Positions 43,260 through 52,418 of a stretch of 64,000 bases of DNA are shown here, in pieces (the stretch's first letter is position 1; every line of letters begins with the position of its first letter). This stretch comes from Microbispora bryophytorum (GTDB lineage: Bacteria; Actinomycetota; Actinomycetes; Streptosporangiales; Streptosporangiaceae). The notes beneath the pieces are model-generated. The model saw only the letters and a list, made by a program, of their open reading frames with translations. It did not search any database and was not told the DNA's origin. A program made the translations under genes and the position numbers. The stretch covers positions 62,001 to 126,000 of the forward strand of contig NZ_VIRL01000012.1 of assembly GCF_006874465.1 (NCBI RefSeq), given 5' to 3'.

Positions 43260-44399
43260 ATGTTGTACGCCACACCGGCACTGGACGCCGTGGACGAGAA
43301 GGTGCTCGCCGAGATCGAGGAGATGCGGCGCGACCTGAAATACCGGCTGGCCGAGGCCCACCGCTGGGACGGCCTGCTGCGGCGGCAACTGCAGGCGCGG
43401 GCGATCCAGGGGTCCAACTCCATCGAGGGCTACCACGCCAGCGTCGAGGACATCGAGTCGATCATGTCCGGCGAGGACCCGCTGGAGACGTCGGCGGCCG
43501 TGGCACGGGAGATCGCCGGCTACCGGCAGGCGCTCACCTACATCGGCACCCTCTCGCAGGCGTGCGCCTTCCACTACGACGCGGGCCTGCTCCACGCGCT
43601 CAACTTCATGATGATCGGTCACCACGCGGACAAGACGCCGGGCACGGCGCGCCCCGGCGGGATCTATGTGCGGAACTCCGCGACGGGCGAGGTGGTCTAC
43701 GAGGGTCCGGACCATGAGCAGGTCCCCGGCCTGCTGGCGGAGCTGGTCGAGTGGCTCAACGAGGGCGACCTCGACGCGCCCAGCTACGTCCGCGCCGCCA
43801 TGGCGCACTTCAACCTGGTGGCCATCCACCCGTGGCGGGACGGCAACGGCCGCATGTCGCGGGCGCTGCAGACGCTCGTGCTGGGCCGCGACCAGATCAC
43901 CACACCGGAGTTCTCGTCCATTGAGGAGTGGCTAGGAACCGGCGAGACCACTCTTGAGTACTACCAGGCGCTTCGGATGGTGCAGAACGGCCAGTGGAGC
44001 CCGCACCGGGACACCCTCTCGTGGGTGCGGTTCGTGCTGCGCTGCCACCACATGCAGGCGCAGCGGGTGGGGCGCCGGCTCGCCGAGGCGGGCGAGGTGT
44101 GGCTGCTGCTGGAGGAGCGGACCGGGGCGCAGGGCCTGCATCCGCGCACGGTCTCGGCGCTCTACCAGGTGTTCGTCTCCAGGCGGCTGCGCCGGGGCAT
44201 GTACCAGGCCGACGAGGGGCTGAGCCAGGGCCAGGCCGCCCGCGACCTGCGCGAGCTGGCGGCCGCCGGATGGCTCCAGCCGTACGGCGAGACGAAGGGC
44301 CGCTTCTACGCGCCGGGGCCGAACATGACGGAGATCAAGGCCGCGTTCGCCGAGCGGGCCAGGCCGCTGCGTGACCCCTACCGGGCGCTGGAGAGCTGA
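43260..44399 (+). CDS. Fic-domain protein with C-terminal winged helix
   Basis: A 379-residue FIC-family nucleotidyltransferase. The catalytic motif is HPWRDGNGRMSRAL near residues 193-206. An N-terminal inhibitory-type helix motif, SNSIEG (S/T-xxx-E-G pattern), is near 54, which suggests a self-inhibited enzyme. The last 100 residues (LHPRTVSALYQVFVSRRLRR to WLQPYGETKGRFYAPGP) look like a winged-helix domain that could bind DNA. Fic enzymes attach AMP or another nucleotide to target proteins. No antitoxin gene is adjacent. ATG 43260 was chosen over 43233 for promoter spacing; the upstream region overlaps the dyad operator. Confidence 0.88.
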   Translation: MLYATPALDAVDEKVLAEIEEMRRDLKYRLAEAHRWDGLLRRQLQARAIQGSNSIEGYHASVEDIESIMSGEDPLETSAAVAREIAGYRQALTYIGTLSQACAFHYDAGLLHALNFMMIGHHADKTPGTARPGGIYVRNSATGEVVYEGPDHEQVPGLLAELVEWLNEGDLDAPSYVRAAMAHFNLVAIHPWRDGNGRMSRALQTLVLGRDQITTPEFSSIEEWLGTGETTLEYYQALRMVQNGQWSPHRDTLSWVRFVLRCHHMQAQRVGRRLAEAGEVWLLLEERTGAQGLHPRTVSALYQVFVSRRLRRGMYQADEGLSQGQAARDLRELAAAGWLQPYGETKGRFYAPGPNMTEIKAAFAERARPLRDPYRALES

Positions 44400-44439
44400 C
44401 TGGAGGCGTCGGGAGCTCGCGCCTACCGCGCCGAAAGCA

Positions 44440-44458
44440 AACCGAGTAACGTTCGGTT
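44440..44458 (+). promoter_or_regulatory. Dyad operator ahead of the acyl-CoA synthetase
   Basis: AACCGA (44440-44445) and TCGGTT (44453-44458) are perfect inverted arms seven bases apart and end exactly at ATG 44459. The spacer region contains TAACGT (44447-44452), six bases before the ATG, a leaderless -10. The form suits a TetR-type regulator, but no regulator gene is adjacent. Confidence 0.55.
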
Positions 44459-45994
44459 ATGCACCCTGGGGCGATCGCGGCGGTGACACCGGACAAGCCT
44501 GCGGTGATCATGGCGGGCTCCGGCCGCGTGATCACCTTTCGCGAACTCGACGAGGAATCCAACCGGCTGGCCCATCTGCTGCGGGCCGCGGGCCTGAAGC
44601 CCGGCGACCACATCGCCTTCATGCTGGAGAACCATCCGCTCTTCCTCGTGATCGCGTGGGCCGCGCACCGCTCGGGCCTGTACTACACCGCGATCAGCTC
44701 CCGGCTCCAGGCCGACGAGCTGACGTACATCGTGGACAACTGCGAGGCGCGGGTCTTCATCTCGTCGGCGAAGCTCGCCGGCGTCGCGAGCGCCGTCACC
44801 GAGGCCACGCCCGGAGTCGAGCTGCGGCTCATGGTCGACGGCCTCGCCCCGGGCTTCGCCTCCTACGAGGAGGCCGTGGCGGGGCGGCCCGTCACGCCGC
44901 TCGACGACGAGTGCCAGGGCGCCGACATGCTCTACTCGTCGGGCACCACGGGACGCCCCAAGGGGGTCAAGCCGCCGCTCAGCCGGGCGCCGCTGGAGGC
45001 CCCGGGGGCCTTGGTGCAGCTCATCCAGTTCCTGTTCGCGCCCTCTGCCGACAGCGTCTACCTGTCGCCCGCGCCGCTCTACCACGCCGCTCCGCTGCGT
45101 TTCAGCATGTCCTTCCAGCGCCTCGGCGCGACCGTGGTGGTGATGGAGAGGTTCGACCCCGAGGAGGCGCTGGCGCTCGTCGAGCGGCACCGGGTCACCC
45201 ACGCGCAGTGGGTGCCGACGATGTTCGTCAAGATGCTCAAGCTGCCCGAGGAGGTGCGCCGGCGCTACGACCTGTCGTCGCTGGGCTGCGCCGTCCACGC
45301 CGCCGCGCCCTGCCCCGTCGAGGTCAAGGAGCGGATGATGGAGTGGTGGGGGCCGATCGTCCACGAGTACTACGCGGGCACGGAGGGCAACTGCTTCCTG
45401 TACGCGGGCCCGGAGGACTGGCTCGCCCACAAGGGCACGGTGGGCCGGCCGCTGCTCGGGGTCACCCACGTCCTCGACGACGACGGCGCCGAGCTGCCGC
45501 CCGGCGAGCACGGCACGGTCTACTTCTCCGACGGACCGAAGTTCGAGTATCACGGCGATCCCGGGAAGACCGCGTCGGTCCGGGACCCCGGGGGCCGCGG
45601 CTGGACCACGCTGGGGGACATCGGCTACCTGGACGAGGACGGGTTCCTCTACCTCACCGACCGGCGCTCGTACATGATCATCTCGGGTGGGGTGAACATC
45701 TACCCGCAGGAGGCCGAGAACGTGCTGGCGATGCATCCCAAGGTGGCCGACGTGGCCGTCTTCGGGGTGCCGGACCCCGAGATGGGCGAGCAGGTCAAGG
45801 CCGTCGTGCAGCCGGCGGACCCGGCGGGCGCCGGTCCCGCCCTGGAGGCCGAGCTGATCGCCTACTGCCGGGAACGCCTGGCCCACTACAAGTGCCCGAA
45901 GTCGGTCGACTTCCGGGACGAGCTGCCCCGCCACCCCACGGGCAAGCTGTACAAGCGCCTGCTCAGGGACGAGTACTGGCCTCGGACGAGCTGA
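44459..45994 (+). CDS. Acyl-CoA synthetase (AMP-forming)
   Basis: A 511-residue adenylate-forming ligase. Motif A3 is MLYSSGTTGRPKGVKPPLSR near 159-178, motif A5 EYYAGTEGNCFLYAGPE near 304, A7 TTLGDIGYLDEDGFLYLTDR near 383, and A8/A10 SGGVNIYPQEAENVL and HPTGKLYKRLLRDEYW. These fit long- or medium-chain acyl-CoA synthetases of the FadD type. It activates a carboxylic acid to acyl-CoA for beta-oxidation or for biosynthesis. The neighbours (Fic, HtrA) do not indicate a pathway. The palindromic operator and embedded -10 predict local repression by an acyl-CoA-responsive regulator. Confidence 0.9.
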   Translation: MHPGAIAAVTPDKPAVIMAGSGRVITFRELDEESNRLAHLLRAAGLKPGDHIAFMLENHPLFLVIAWAAHRSGLYYTAISSRLQADELTYIVDNCEARVFISSAKLAGVASAVTEATPGVELRLMVDGLAPGFASYEEAVAGRPVTPLDDECQGADMLYSSGTTGRPKGVKPPLSRAPLEAPGALVQLIQFLFAPSADSVYLSPAPLYHAAPLRFSMSFQRLGATVVVMERFDPEEALALVERHRVTHAQWVPTMFVKMLKLPEEVRRRYDLSSLGCAVHAAAPCPVEVKERMMEWWGPIVHEYYAGTEGNCFLYAGPEDWLAHKGTVGRPLLGVTHVLDDDGAELPPGEHGTVYFSDGPKFEYHGDPGKTASVRDPGGRGWTTLGDIGYLDEDGFLYLTDRRSYMIISGGVNIYPQEAENVLAMHPKVADVAVFGVPDPEMGEQVKAVVQPADPAGAGPALEAELIAYCRERLAHYKCPKSVDFRDELPRHPTGKLYKRLLRDEYWPRTS

Positions 45995-46128
45995 CATAAA
46001 GTACGCGTAGGGCGCTCGGGGATCCCTACTGCTGATCGCTTAGCGTGACCTTATCGCCGATGCGTCATCGTATTACGTGTACCGGCGGATCGCCGGGATC
46101 ACCGGCGAATCCATTGAGGGGGATGGCG

Positions 46129-47433
46129 ATGAGCTCACACGAGCACGTTCCCGGCAACGAGAACACCGAGATACTCCCCGGTCACGGCTGGAGCCAGTTC
46201 GGCAGCACCCCGCCGCAGCACGGGCAGTACACCGGGGCGTACCAGTCGTACGGCGCCTACGGGAGCGGCTCCTATGACACGGGGCAGTTTCCGCCGCCGG
46301 CGGCGCGCAAGGGCACGCTGACCACCCGTCAGAAGGCGGGCGCGGGCCTCGCGCTCGTGGCCGTGGCACTGGGCGGCGGGGTCACCGGGGCCCTCGTCGC
46401 GAACAGCGTGAACGGCGGGCAGACGGTGATCGCGAGCCCGGTGGTCAAGGGAGTGGCCAACGCCTCGACCAACACGATCGCCGCGGTGGCCAAGGCGATC
46501 ATGCCGTCGGTGGTGTCCATCGAGGTGAAGACCGCCACGGCCGGCGGCGAGGGGTCCGGTGTCATCCTGTCGGCCGACGGGCTGATCCTGACGAACAACC
46601 ACGTGGTGGGCATCGGTGGCGCGGGCGGGGGCGGCGGCACGGTCACCGTGAAGTTCAGCGACGGCAAGACCGCCAGCGCCATCGTCAAGGGCACCGACCC
46701 CACCACGGACCTCGCGGTCATCCAGGCGCAGGGCGTGTCCGGCCTGACCCCCGCCTCCCTCGGCGACAGCGACAAGCTTCAGGTCGGCGACGCGGTCCTC
46801 GCGATCGGCAGCCCGCTCGGCCTGGAGGGATCGGTCACCTCCGGCATCGTGAGCGCCCTCGACCGCACGCTGACCGAGGCCCCCGAAGAGCAGCAGCAGC
46901 CGCAGTTCCCCTGGGGCATGGAACAGCAGCAGCCGCAGAGCCAGGGAACCACGATCGGCGGCATGATCCAGACCGACGCCGCGATCAACCCCGGCAACTC
47001 GGGCGGCGCGCTGGTCAACGCCTCCGGGCAGGTCGTCGGTGTCAACACGGCGATCGCCACGTCGGGCTCCAGCTCGGGCAACATCGGCGTCGGCTTCGCG
47101 ATCCCCATCAACACCGCGAAGCTCGTCTCCGACCAGCTCATCAAGACGGGCAAGGCGACGCACGCCTTCCTCGGCGTGAGCGTGGCCGACGCGGTCGGCG
47201 GCGCCTCCGGCGCGGTGGTCAGCTCGATCACGGCCGGCAGCCCGGCGGAGAAGGCCGGTCTCAAAGAGGGCGACCTGATCACCAGGATCAACGAGAAGGT
47301 GGTGGACAGCGCGGAGGCGCTGGTCGGCACCATCCGCGGCTCCCGCCCCGGCGACAAGGTGACCATCACCTTCACCCGTGACGGCAAGGAGAGCACCATC
47401 ACCGCCGCGCTCGCGGAGCAGTCGGCGGGCTGA
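46129..47433 (+). CDS. HtrA/DegP-type serine protease with PDZ domain
   Basis: A 434-residue membrane-anchored protease. A Gln/Gly/Tyr-rich cytoplasmic head is followed by one transmembrane helix (AGLALVAVALGGGVTGALV near 67-85). The trypsin-like domain has the triad: His in LTNNHVVG near 163, Asp in TTDLAVIQAQG near 194 and Ser in NPGNSGGALVN near 291. A glutamine-rich insertion (EEQQQPQFPWGMEQQQPQ) interrupts the domain. A PDZ domain (FLGVSVADAVGGASGAVVSS to SRPGDKVTITFTRDGKE) fills the C-terminus. It degrades or refolds damaged extracytoplasmic proteins. The start 46129 sits seven bases after GAGGGG; ATG 46123 is the alternative. Confidence 0.93.
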   Translation: MSSHEHVPGNENTEILPGHGWSQFGSTPPQHGQYTGAYQSYGAYGSGSYDTGQFPPPAARKGTLTTRQKAGAGLALVAVALGGGVTGALVANSVNGGQTVIASPVVKGVANASTNTIAAVAKAIMPSVVSIEVKTATAGGEGSGVILSADGLILTNNHVVGIGGAGGGGGTVTVKFSDGKTASAIVKGTDPTTDLAVIQAQGVSGLTPASLGDSDKLQVGDAVLAIGSPLGLEGSVTSGIVSALDRTLTEAPEEQQQPQFPWGMEQQQPQSQGTTIGGMIQTDAAINPGNSGGALVNASGQVVGVNTAIATSGSSSGNIGVGFAIPINTAKLVSDQLIKTGKATHAFLGVSVADAVGGASGAVVSSITAGSPAEKAGLKEGDLITRINEKVVDSAEALVGTIRGSRPGDKVTITFTRDGKESTITAALAEQSAG

Positions 47434-47447
47434 CGGTTCGCGATCGT

Positions 47448-47482
47448 CGCCGGCGGGCCCCCGGGGGGACGGCCCGCCGGCG
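47448..47482. terminator. Bidirectional terminator between HtrA and sugar permease genes
   Basis: CGCCGGCGGGCC (47448-47459) pairs perfectly with 47471-47482 over 12 bp, with an 11-base loop. It lies between two convergent stop codons. Confidence 0.7.
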
Positions 47483-47484
47483 AT

Positions 47485-48315
47485 CTACTTGCTCATCCCG
47501 GCGGTCATCCCGGCGATGATCTGCCTGGTCGCCAGGACGAACAGCACGAAGAGGGGCGCCGTGGCGAGGACCAGCCCGGCGAACAGCGCCGACCAGTCGG
47601 TCGTGTACTCGCCGAAGAACTGCGACAGCCCGCGCGGGATGGTGAACCTCTCGTCGGAGCGCAGCAGTACCAGCGGGTAGAGGAACTCATGCCACAGCGG
47701 CACGAACTGGAACAGCATCACCGACGCCAGCGCGGGCCGCACCAGCGGCAGCATGATCTGCCCGAAGATCCGGAACTCACCGGCCCCGTCGAGCCGGGCC
47801 GCCTCGTCCAGCTCGCCGGGCAGGGAACGGTAGAACGCCGACAGCACGAACACGCAGAACGGCACTCCGGACGCGGCGTACAGCAGCGTGAGCCCGAGCA
47901 GCGAGTCGATCAGGCCCATGGAGTCCATGAGATAGAAGATCGGCACGAGGCCCAGGCGGATCGGCAGCATCAGCCCCGCCAGGAAGTACGCCCCGAGCAC
48001 CCGGTTGCCGGCGAAGTCGTAGCGGGCCAGCGGATAGGCCGCCAGCGCGGAGACCGCCGTGCCGAGCAGCACCGCGCCACAGGTGACGACCAGCGAGTTC
48101 AGCAGGTAGGCGCCGAACGACGCCTCCGTCCACACCCGGCCGTAACTACGCAGCGTGGGGGACGCCGGCAGCCCCAGCGGCGCGGTGAAGATCTCGCTCG
48201 TGGGCCGCAGCGAGTTGAGCACCATGACGACCAGCGGCAGCAGCGCGACGACCGCGTAGCCCCACAGCAGCAGGTGGACGGCCACGCGCCCGGGAGCCCG
48301 GTGCCGGGCCGTCAC
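47485..48315 (-). CDS. Carbohydrate ABC transporter permease (MalG-like)
   Basis: A 276-residue permease with six hydrophobic segments. It has the CUT1-family EAA loop in LPGELDEAARLDGAGEFRIF near 180-199 and the N-terminal RVAVHLLLWGYAVVALLPLV. GTG 48315 overlaps the MalF-like stop (GTGA). It is the last gene of a three-gene importer. There is no ATP-binding gene in the operon; in actinomycetes one shared ATPase (MsiK type) usually serves many such importers. Confidence 0.92.
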   Translation of the reverse strand: MTARHRAPGRVAVHLLLWGYAVVALLPLVVMVLNSLRPTSEIFTAPLGLPASPTLRSYGRVWTEASFGAYLLNSLVVTCGAVLLGTAVSALAAYPLARYDFAGNRVLGAYFLAGLMLPIRLGLVPIFYLMDSMGLIDSLLGLTLLYAASGVPFCVFVLSAFYRSLPGELDEAARLDGAGEFRIFGQIMLPLVRPALASVMLFQFVPLWHEFLYPLVLLRSDERFTIPRGLSQFFGEYTTDWSALFAGLVLATAPLFVLFVLATRQIIAGMTAGMSK

Positions 48316-49274
48316 AGGAGCCGCCTCTCCCGGCGGCGGAAGTACGAGCCGGCCAGCAGCGACACTCCGAAGATGAACACGAACATCAGCACGGCGAGCG
48401 CCGACGACCGCCCGATGGCCTCCGTGCCGCCCTCCACGAACGCGACCCGGTAGAACAGCAGGCCCAGCACGTCGGTCGAGCCCGCCGGGGAGCCGGTCGA
48501 CCCGGCCATCGCGTAGACCAGCCCGAAGGCGTTGAAGTTGCCGATGAACGTCAGCACGCTCACCACACCGATCGCCGGGGTGAGCAGCGGCAGCGTCACG
48601 CGCCGGAACGCCTGCCGGGCCGATGCGCCGTCGACCCGGGCCGCCTCGTGGTATTCGGCCGGGATTCCGGCGAGGGCGGCGGAGAACAGCAGCATGGGGA
48701 AACCCACCCACTGCCACGCGTTGACCACGATGACGATCGGCAGCGCCGTCCGCGTGTCACCCAGCCAGGGCAGGGCCCACGAGTCCAGCCCGGCCGCGTC
48801 GAGCAGCGAGTTGACCGGGCCGAACGTCGGGTTGAGCAGCAGGCTCCACAGGTAGCCGACGACCAGCGGATCCACCAGGTAGGGCGTGGTGAACGCGGCC
48901 TGCAGGAATCGCTTGCCGCGCCCGTACCGGTGGAGCAGCAGGGCGAACAGCAGCCCGAACGTGTTCTGGATCAGCATCGTCCCGGCGAAGAACAGCGCGT
49001 TGTGCCCGAACGCCCGCCACAGCTGCTGGTCGTAGGGGTAGACGCCGAACAGGTCCCGGTAGTTGCCGAGCCCGGCGAAGCCCGCCTGCCGGATCCCGCG
49101 CCACTCGAAGAAGCTGTAGTCGAGCGCGGTGACCAGCGGATAGACGATGAAGACCGAGTAGAGCAGGAGCGCCGGCAGCAGGAAGACGGCCAGCACCCGC
49201 CACCGCGGCACGTACCTGCGGCCGGCGCCGGTGCGTGCCGCGCGGCGCGCGCTCAGTCTCCCGGTTTGAACCAC
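48312..49274 (-). CDS. Carbohydrate ABC transporter permease (MalF-like)
   Basis: A 320-residue permease. It has the first helix VLAVFLLPALLLYSVFIVYP, the usual long first loop, and the EAA loop IPAEYHEAARVDGASARQAF near residues 206-225. It opens inside the end of the binding-protein gene (22-base overlap) and closes with a GTGA overlap into the MalG-like gene, so the three are coupled. The substrate cannot be told from the permeases. Confidence 0.92.
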   Translation of the reverse strand: MVQTGRLSARRAARTGAGRRYVPRWRVLAVFLLPALLLYSVFIVYPLVTALDYSFFEWRGIRQAGFAGLGNYRDLFGVYPYDQQLWRAFGHNALFFAGTMLIQNTFGLLFALLLHRYGRGKRFLQAAFTTPYLVDPLVVGYLWSLLLNPTFGPVNSLLDAAGLDSWALPWLGDTRTALPIVIVVNAWQWVGFPMLLFSAALAGIPAEYHEAARVDGASARQAFRRVTLPLLTPAIGVVSVLTFIGNFNAFGLVYAMAGSTGSPAGSTDVLGLLFYRVAFVEGGTEAIGRSSALAVLMFVFIFGVSLLAGSYFRRRERRLL

Positions 49275-50527
49275 TGCTCGACGCCCTTCTGCAGGCTCTC
49301 GGCGACCGCCTTCGGCTCGGTCTGGCCGATCAGCATCTTCTGCACCTCGTCCCGGAAGACCGCGTCGCCGTTCGGCTGGCCGTACCGGAAGTCGACGAGC
49401 AGTGTGTACGGCGCGCCGTTGGCGGCGTAGTTCTTCGCCATCTCGGCCAGCAGCGGGTCCGACGGCGTGACCCCGGGGACCGCGGACAGCTGCTTGAGCT
49501 CACTGGCGTAGAGCTGCCCGAACTCCGGCGTCGCCATCCACCTGACCAGTTCGAGCGCCTCGGCCTGGTGGGCCGACCCGGCGTTGACGCCGAACGAGCC
49601 GTCGGCCCAGCCCGGGGTGACCGGCGTGGTCACCGGGGAGCCGGGCGGCGGCGGCACCTGGAAGGCGCCGACCTCCAGGCTCGGGTTGGCCGCGAGCACG
49701 GGCGCCAGGTCGAAGCTGCCCGTGGGGTACATCGCGGCCTTCCCGGTGGCGAACAGCGCCTGGACGTCGGGGATCTTGACGGCCACCACGTTCTTGGGGA
49801 AGTACGGCTCCAGGTCCTTGAGCAGCGTGATCGAGGCCGTGAAGTCGGGGTCGGTGAACTTCTTGGCGCCGCTCAGCAGCGCGTCCCGGAATCTGGCGCT
49901 GCCGTAGCGGGCGTTGCCGAAGATCTCGTGGACGATCGGCAGCGTCCAGGTGGCGTCGGGCCCGGCCGCGACGGCGAACGGCGTGATCCCGGCCGCCTTC
50001 AGCCTCCCGGCCGCCGCGATCATGTCGTCCCAGGTGGCGGGGGGCCGGATGCCGTTGTCGCCGAACAGCTTCTTGTTGTAGAGCACCTGGAGCGTCTGGT
50101 AGGCGAACGGCACGCCGTAGATCTTGCCGTCCTTGTGGCCCTTCGCGCCTTCCAGCAGCTTGGCGTCGAAGCCGGACAGGGCCTCGACCCTGCCGTCCAG
50201 CGGCACCAGCCGGCCCGCCTCGACCAGCGGCTGGAGCCCGCCGTAGGCCCGCAACTGGGCGACGTCGGGCCCGGCGGAGCCGGACAGGCCGGTGGCCAGG
50301 ATGGTGTTGTACTCGGTGGCCTGGAACGGCTTGAACTCGACGTGGATCTTGGGGTGCGACTTCTCGAACGTGGCGAGGATCTTCTCGTACGCCTTGACGT
50401 CCTCCACCCGCCACGACCACAGGCTCAGCGTGACCTTGTCGCCGTCCGCCTCGCCGCCCCCGGGAGCGCATGCCGCCAGCGCCACCGCGAGCACGCCGAT
50501 CGCTCCCGCGATCCACCTCTTGATCAT
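49253..50527 (-). CDS. Carbohydrate ABC substrate-binding lipoprotein
   Basis: A 424-residue extracellular solute-binding protein (family 1). The signal peptide MIKRWIAGAIGVLAVALAAC carries the lipobox LAAC (Cys 20). The body shows VTLSLWSWRVEDVKAYEKIL near 32, GLSGSAGPDVAQL and GKAAMYPTGSFDLAPVLAA near 252, typical of sugar binders. ATG 50527 has CGGAGG about seven bases upstream; the open frame continues upstream but lacks coding character. The promoter-like sequence at 50610-50638 would drive the operon. Oligosaccharide binding is likely but the sugar is unknown. Confidence 0.92.
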   Translation of the reverse strand: MIKRWIAGAIGVLAVALAACAPGGGEADGDKVTLSLWSWRVEDVKAYEKILATFEKSHPKIHVEFKPFQATEYNTILATGLSGSAGPDVAQLRAYGGLQPLVEAGRLVPLDGRVEALSGFDAKLLEGAKGHKDGKIYGVPFAYQTLQVLYNKKLFGDNGIRPPATWDDMIAAAGRLKAAGITPFAVAAGPDATWTLPIVHEIFGNARYGSARFRDALLSGAKKFTDPDFTASITLLKDLEPYFPKNVVAVKIPDVQALFATGKAAMYPTGSFDLAPVLAANPSLEVGAFQVPPPPGSPVTTPVTPGWADGSFGVNAGSAHQAEALELVRWMATPEFGQLYASELKQLSAVPGVTPSDPLLAEMAKNYAANGAPYTLLVDFRYGQPNGDAVFRDEVQKMLIGQTEPKAVAESLQKGVEQWFKPGD

Positions 50528-50609
50528 CGGAAACCTCCGAGGAACCCCCGCCTCCGGGCGGATTCGCACTGTGTAGGTAAATGCCATGCAGGGCCATCGT
50601 GTTGCCTGA

Positions 50610-50638
50610 AAATTACTTACATCTGACAAGATCCGCAA
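50610..50638 (-). promoter_or_regulatory. Putative promoter of the sugar importer operon
   Basis: On the minus strand TTGCGG (50633-50638) and TAATTT (50610-50615) are separated by 17 bases, in an unusually A/T-rich stretch. Just upstream the perfect inverted repeat CCTTCT-N4-AGAAGG (50641-50656) could be a regulator site. Motif evidence only. Confidence 0.45.
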
Positions 50639-50687
50639 TGCCTTCTTCACAGAAGGTTGACGCGAACAGGCGGCGGGGCGAGAGCGT

Positions 50688-52418
50688 TCAGCCGCGGGGG
50701 CGGGTGAGGGCCTCGGACTCCCACAGGTCGCGGTAGTAACCCGGCGCGGCGACGAGGTCGGCGTGCGCGCCGCGCTGGGTGACCCTGCCGCCCTCCAGCA
50801 CGACGATCTCGTCGACCTGTTCCAGGCCGCGCAGCCGGTGGGTGACCAGCAGCATGGTGCGGCCCCGGGTGGCGTCCAGCAGGTCGGCCATCAGCAGGTC
50901 GGCCGTCTCCTCGTCAAGGGCCTCGGCCGGCTCGTCCAGCAGCAGCACCGGCGGGTCGTACAGCAGGGCCCGGGCCAGCGCGAGCCGCTGGAGCTGGCCG
51001 CCGGAGACGGTGCGGCCGTCCTCGCCGAGCACCGTGTCCCAGCCGGTGCGCTCGGTCCAGGCGTCCAGGCGGGCCCGCCGTACGGCCGCCTCGATGTCCT
51101 CGGTGGACGCCTGCGGCCCGGCCAGGCGCAGGTTGTCGCCGACAGTGGCCTGAAAGACGTACGGGTCCTGGGTGAGGCCCGTGACGAGCGCCCGCACGTC
51201 GTCGGAGGACAGGCGCCGCACGTCGACCCCGTCGAGCCGGATCGCGCCCGACTCGATCTCCACGGTCCGCATCAGCGCCGACAGCAGAGTGCTCTTGCCC
51301 GCGCCGCTCGGGCCGACCACCGCGACGCGGCGGCCCGGCGTCAGCGTCAGGCTCACGCCGTTCAGCGCGGGCTCACGCCCGCCGTGGCGCACCACGAGGT
51401 CGTCGACCTCGACCGTCAGCGGCGGCTCGGGCGCGGGCGCCGGGTCGGCGGGCTCGCGCACCGCCGGGGGAGTGGCGGCGGTCTCCCCGAGCCTGCGCAG
51501 CGCCGCGACCACCCCCGCGAACCGCTCCCCCGCCGCCGCCAGCGGCAGCGCGGGCTCGAAGGCGACCAGCGAGGTCAGGGCGGCCACGGCGGTCGCGACC
51601 CGATCGAGACCGGCGGCCTGGGCCGTCAGGACCACGGCGACGACGGTCAGCCCCTGCGTGAGCATGCCGACGCCGAGCGCGGCGGCGTTGATCCAGGCCT
51701 GCCCCCGCTCCAGCCGGGACAGCCGCCCGTCGGCGTCCATCGCCGCCGACAGGGCCCGGTCACGCGCGCCGTACGCCGCGAGGTCGGCCGCGCCGTGGAC
51801 GAGGTCGGCCACCCGGGCGGCCAGGTCGGCGCGGGCCGGGGCGATCCGGGCCGACCAGCGCCGCGCGGCGGCGGCCGTGCCCGCGGGCAGCAGCACCCCG
51901 GCGACGAGCAGTCCGGCGGCGAGCGCGAACGCGGCGGCGGGCAGCAGGAAGCCCGCGACGACGACGGCGGCGACGCCGGTGATCAGCGCGGCGACGGCCG
52001 GCAGCAGGCAGCGGACGAGCAGGTCCTGCACGGCGTCGGTGTCGTCCACCATGCGGCTGAGCAGGTCGGCCCCGCGCTGCGGCAGCGGCCCGGCCGGGAT
52101 CAGCGCCCGGTAGAGACGCTCGCGGGTGCCCGCCTGGGCCCGCAGCGCGACGTCGTGCCCGGCCAGGCGCTCGCCGTACCGGAACACGCCGCGGGTGGTC
52201 GCGAACGCACGCACGGCCACGATCGCGACCGACAGCGCGGCCAGGGGCGGCTGCTCGGCGGCCCGCGTGATCAGCCAGGCGGCCGACGCGATGAGCGCGA
52301 CCCCCGCGAGGTCGGCCGCCGCCGCGGCGAGCGCGGCGAGCACGAGCCGCCGGCCCATGCCGGTGCCGGTGACCACCGCCAGCGGTGAAGCCGCCGTGGT
52401 CGTCTGCGCGCGGCTCAT
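50688..52418 (-). CDS. cydC: Thiol reductant ABC exporter subunit CydC
   Basis: A 576-residue half-transporter: a six-helix membrane domain (VLAALAAAAADLAGVALIAS onward) then an ATPase with Walker A VVGPSGAGKSTLLSAL near 371, signature TVSGGQLQRLALARAL near 485 and Walker B PPVLLLDEPAEALDEETA. CydDC exports cysteine/glutathione-type thiols needed to assemble cytochrome bd. The ATG at 52418 overlaps the cydD stop (ATGA). The open frame reaches upstream through cydD but that part is out of frame with the partner. It is the last gene of cydABDC. Confidence 0.93.
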   Translation of the reverse strand: MSRAQTTTAASPLAVVTGTGMGRRLVLAALAAAAADLAGVALIASAAWLITRAAEQPPLAALSVAIVAVRAFATTRGVFRYGERLAGHDVALRAQAGTRERLYRALIPAGPLPQRGADLLSRMVDDTDAVQDLLVRCLLPAVAALITGVAAVVVAGFLLPAAAFALAAGLLVAGVLLPAGTAAAARRWSARIAPARADLAARVADLVHGAADLAAYGARDRALSAAMDADGRLSRLERGQAWINAAALGVGMLTQGLTVVAVVLTAQAAGLDRVATAVAALTSLVAFEPALPLAAAGERFAGVVAALRRLGETAATPPAVREPADPAPAPEPPLTVEVDDLVVRHGGREPALNGVSLTLTPGRRVAVVGPSGAGKSTLLSALMRTVEIESGAIRLDGVDVRRLSSDDVRALVTGLTQDPYVFQATVGDNLRLAGPQASTEDIEAAVRRARLDAWTERTGWDTVLGEDGRTVSGGQLQRLALARALLYDPPVLLLDEPAEALDEETADLLMADLLDATRGRTMLLVTHRLRGLEQVDEIVVLEGGRVTQRGAHADLVAAPGYYRDLWESEALTRPRG

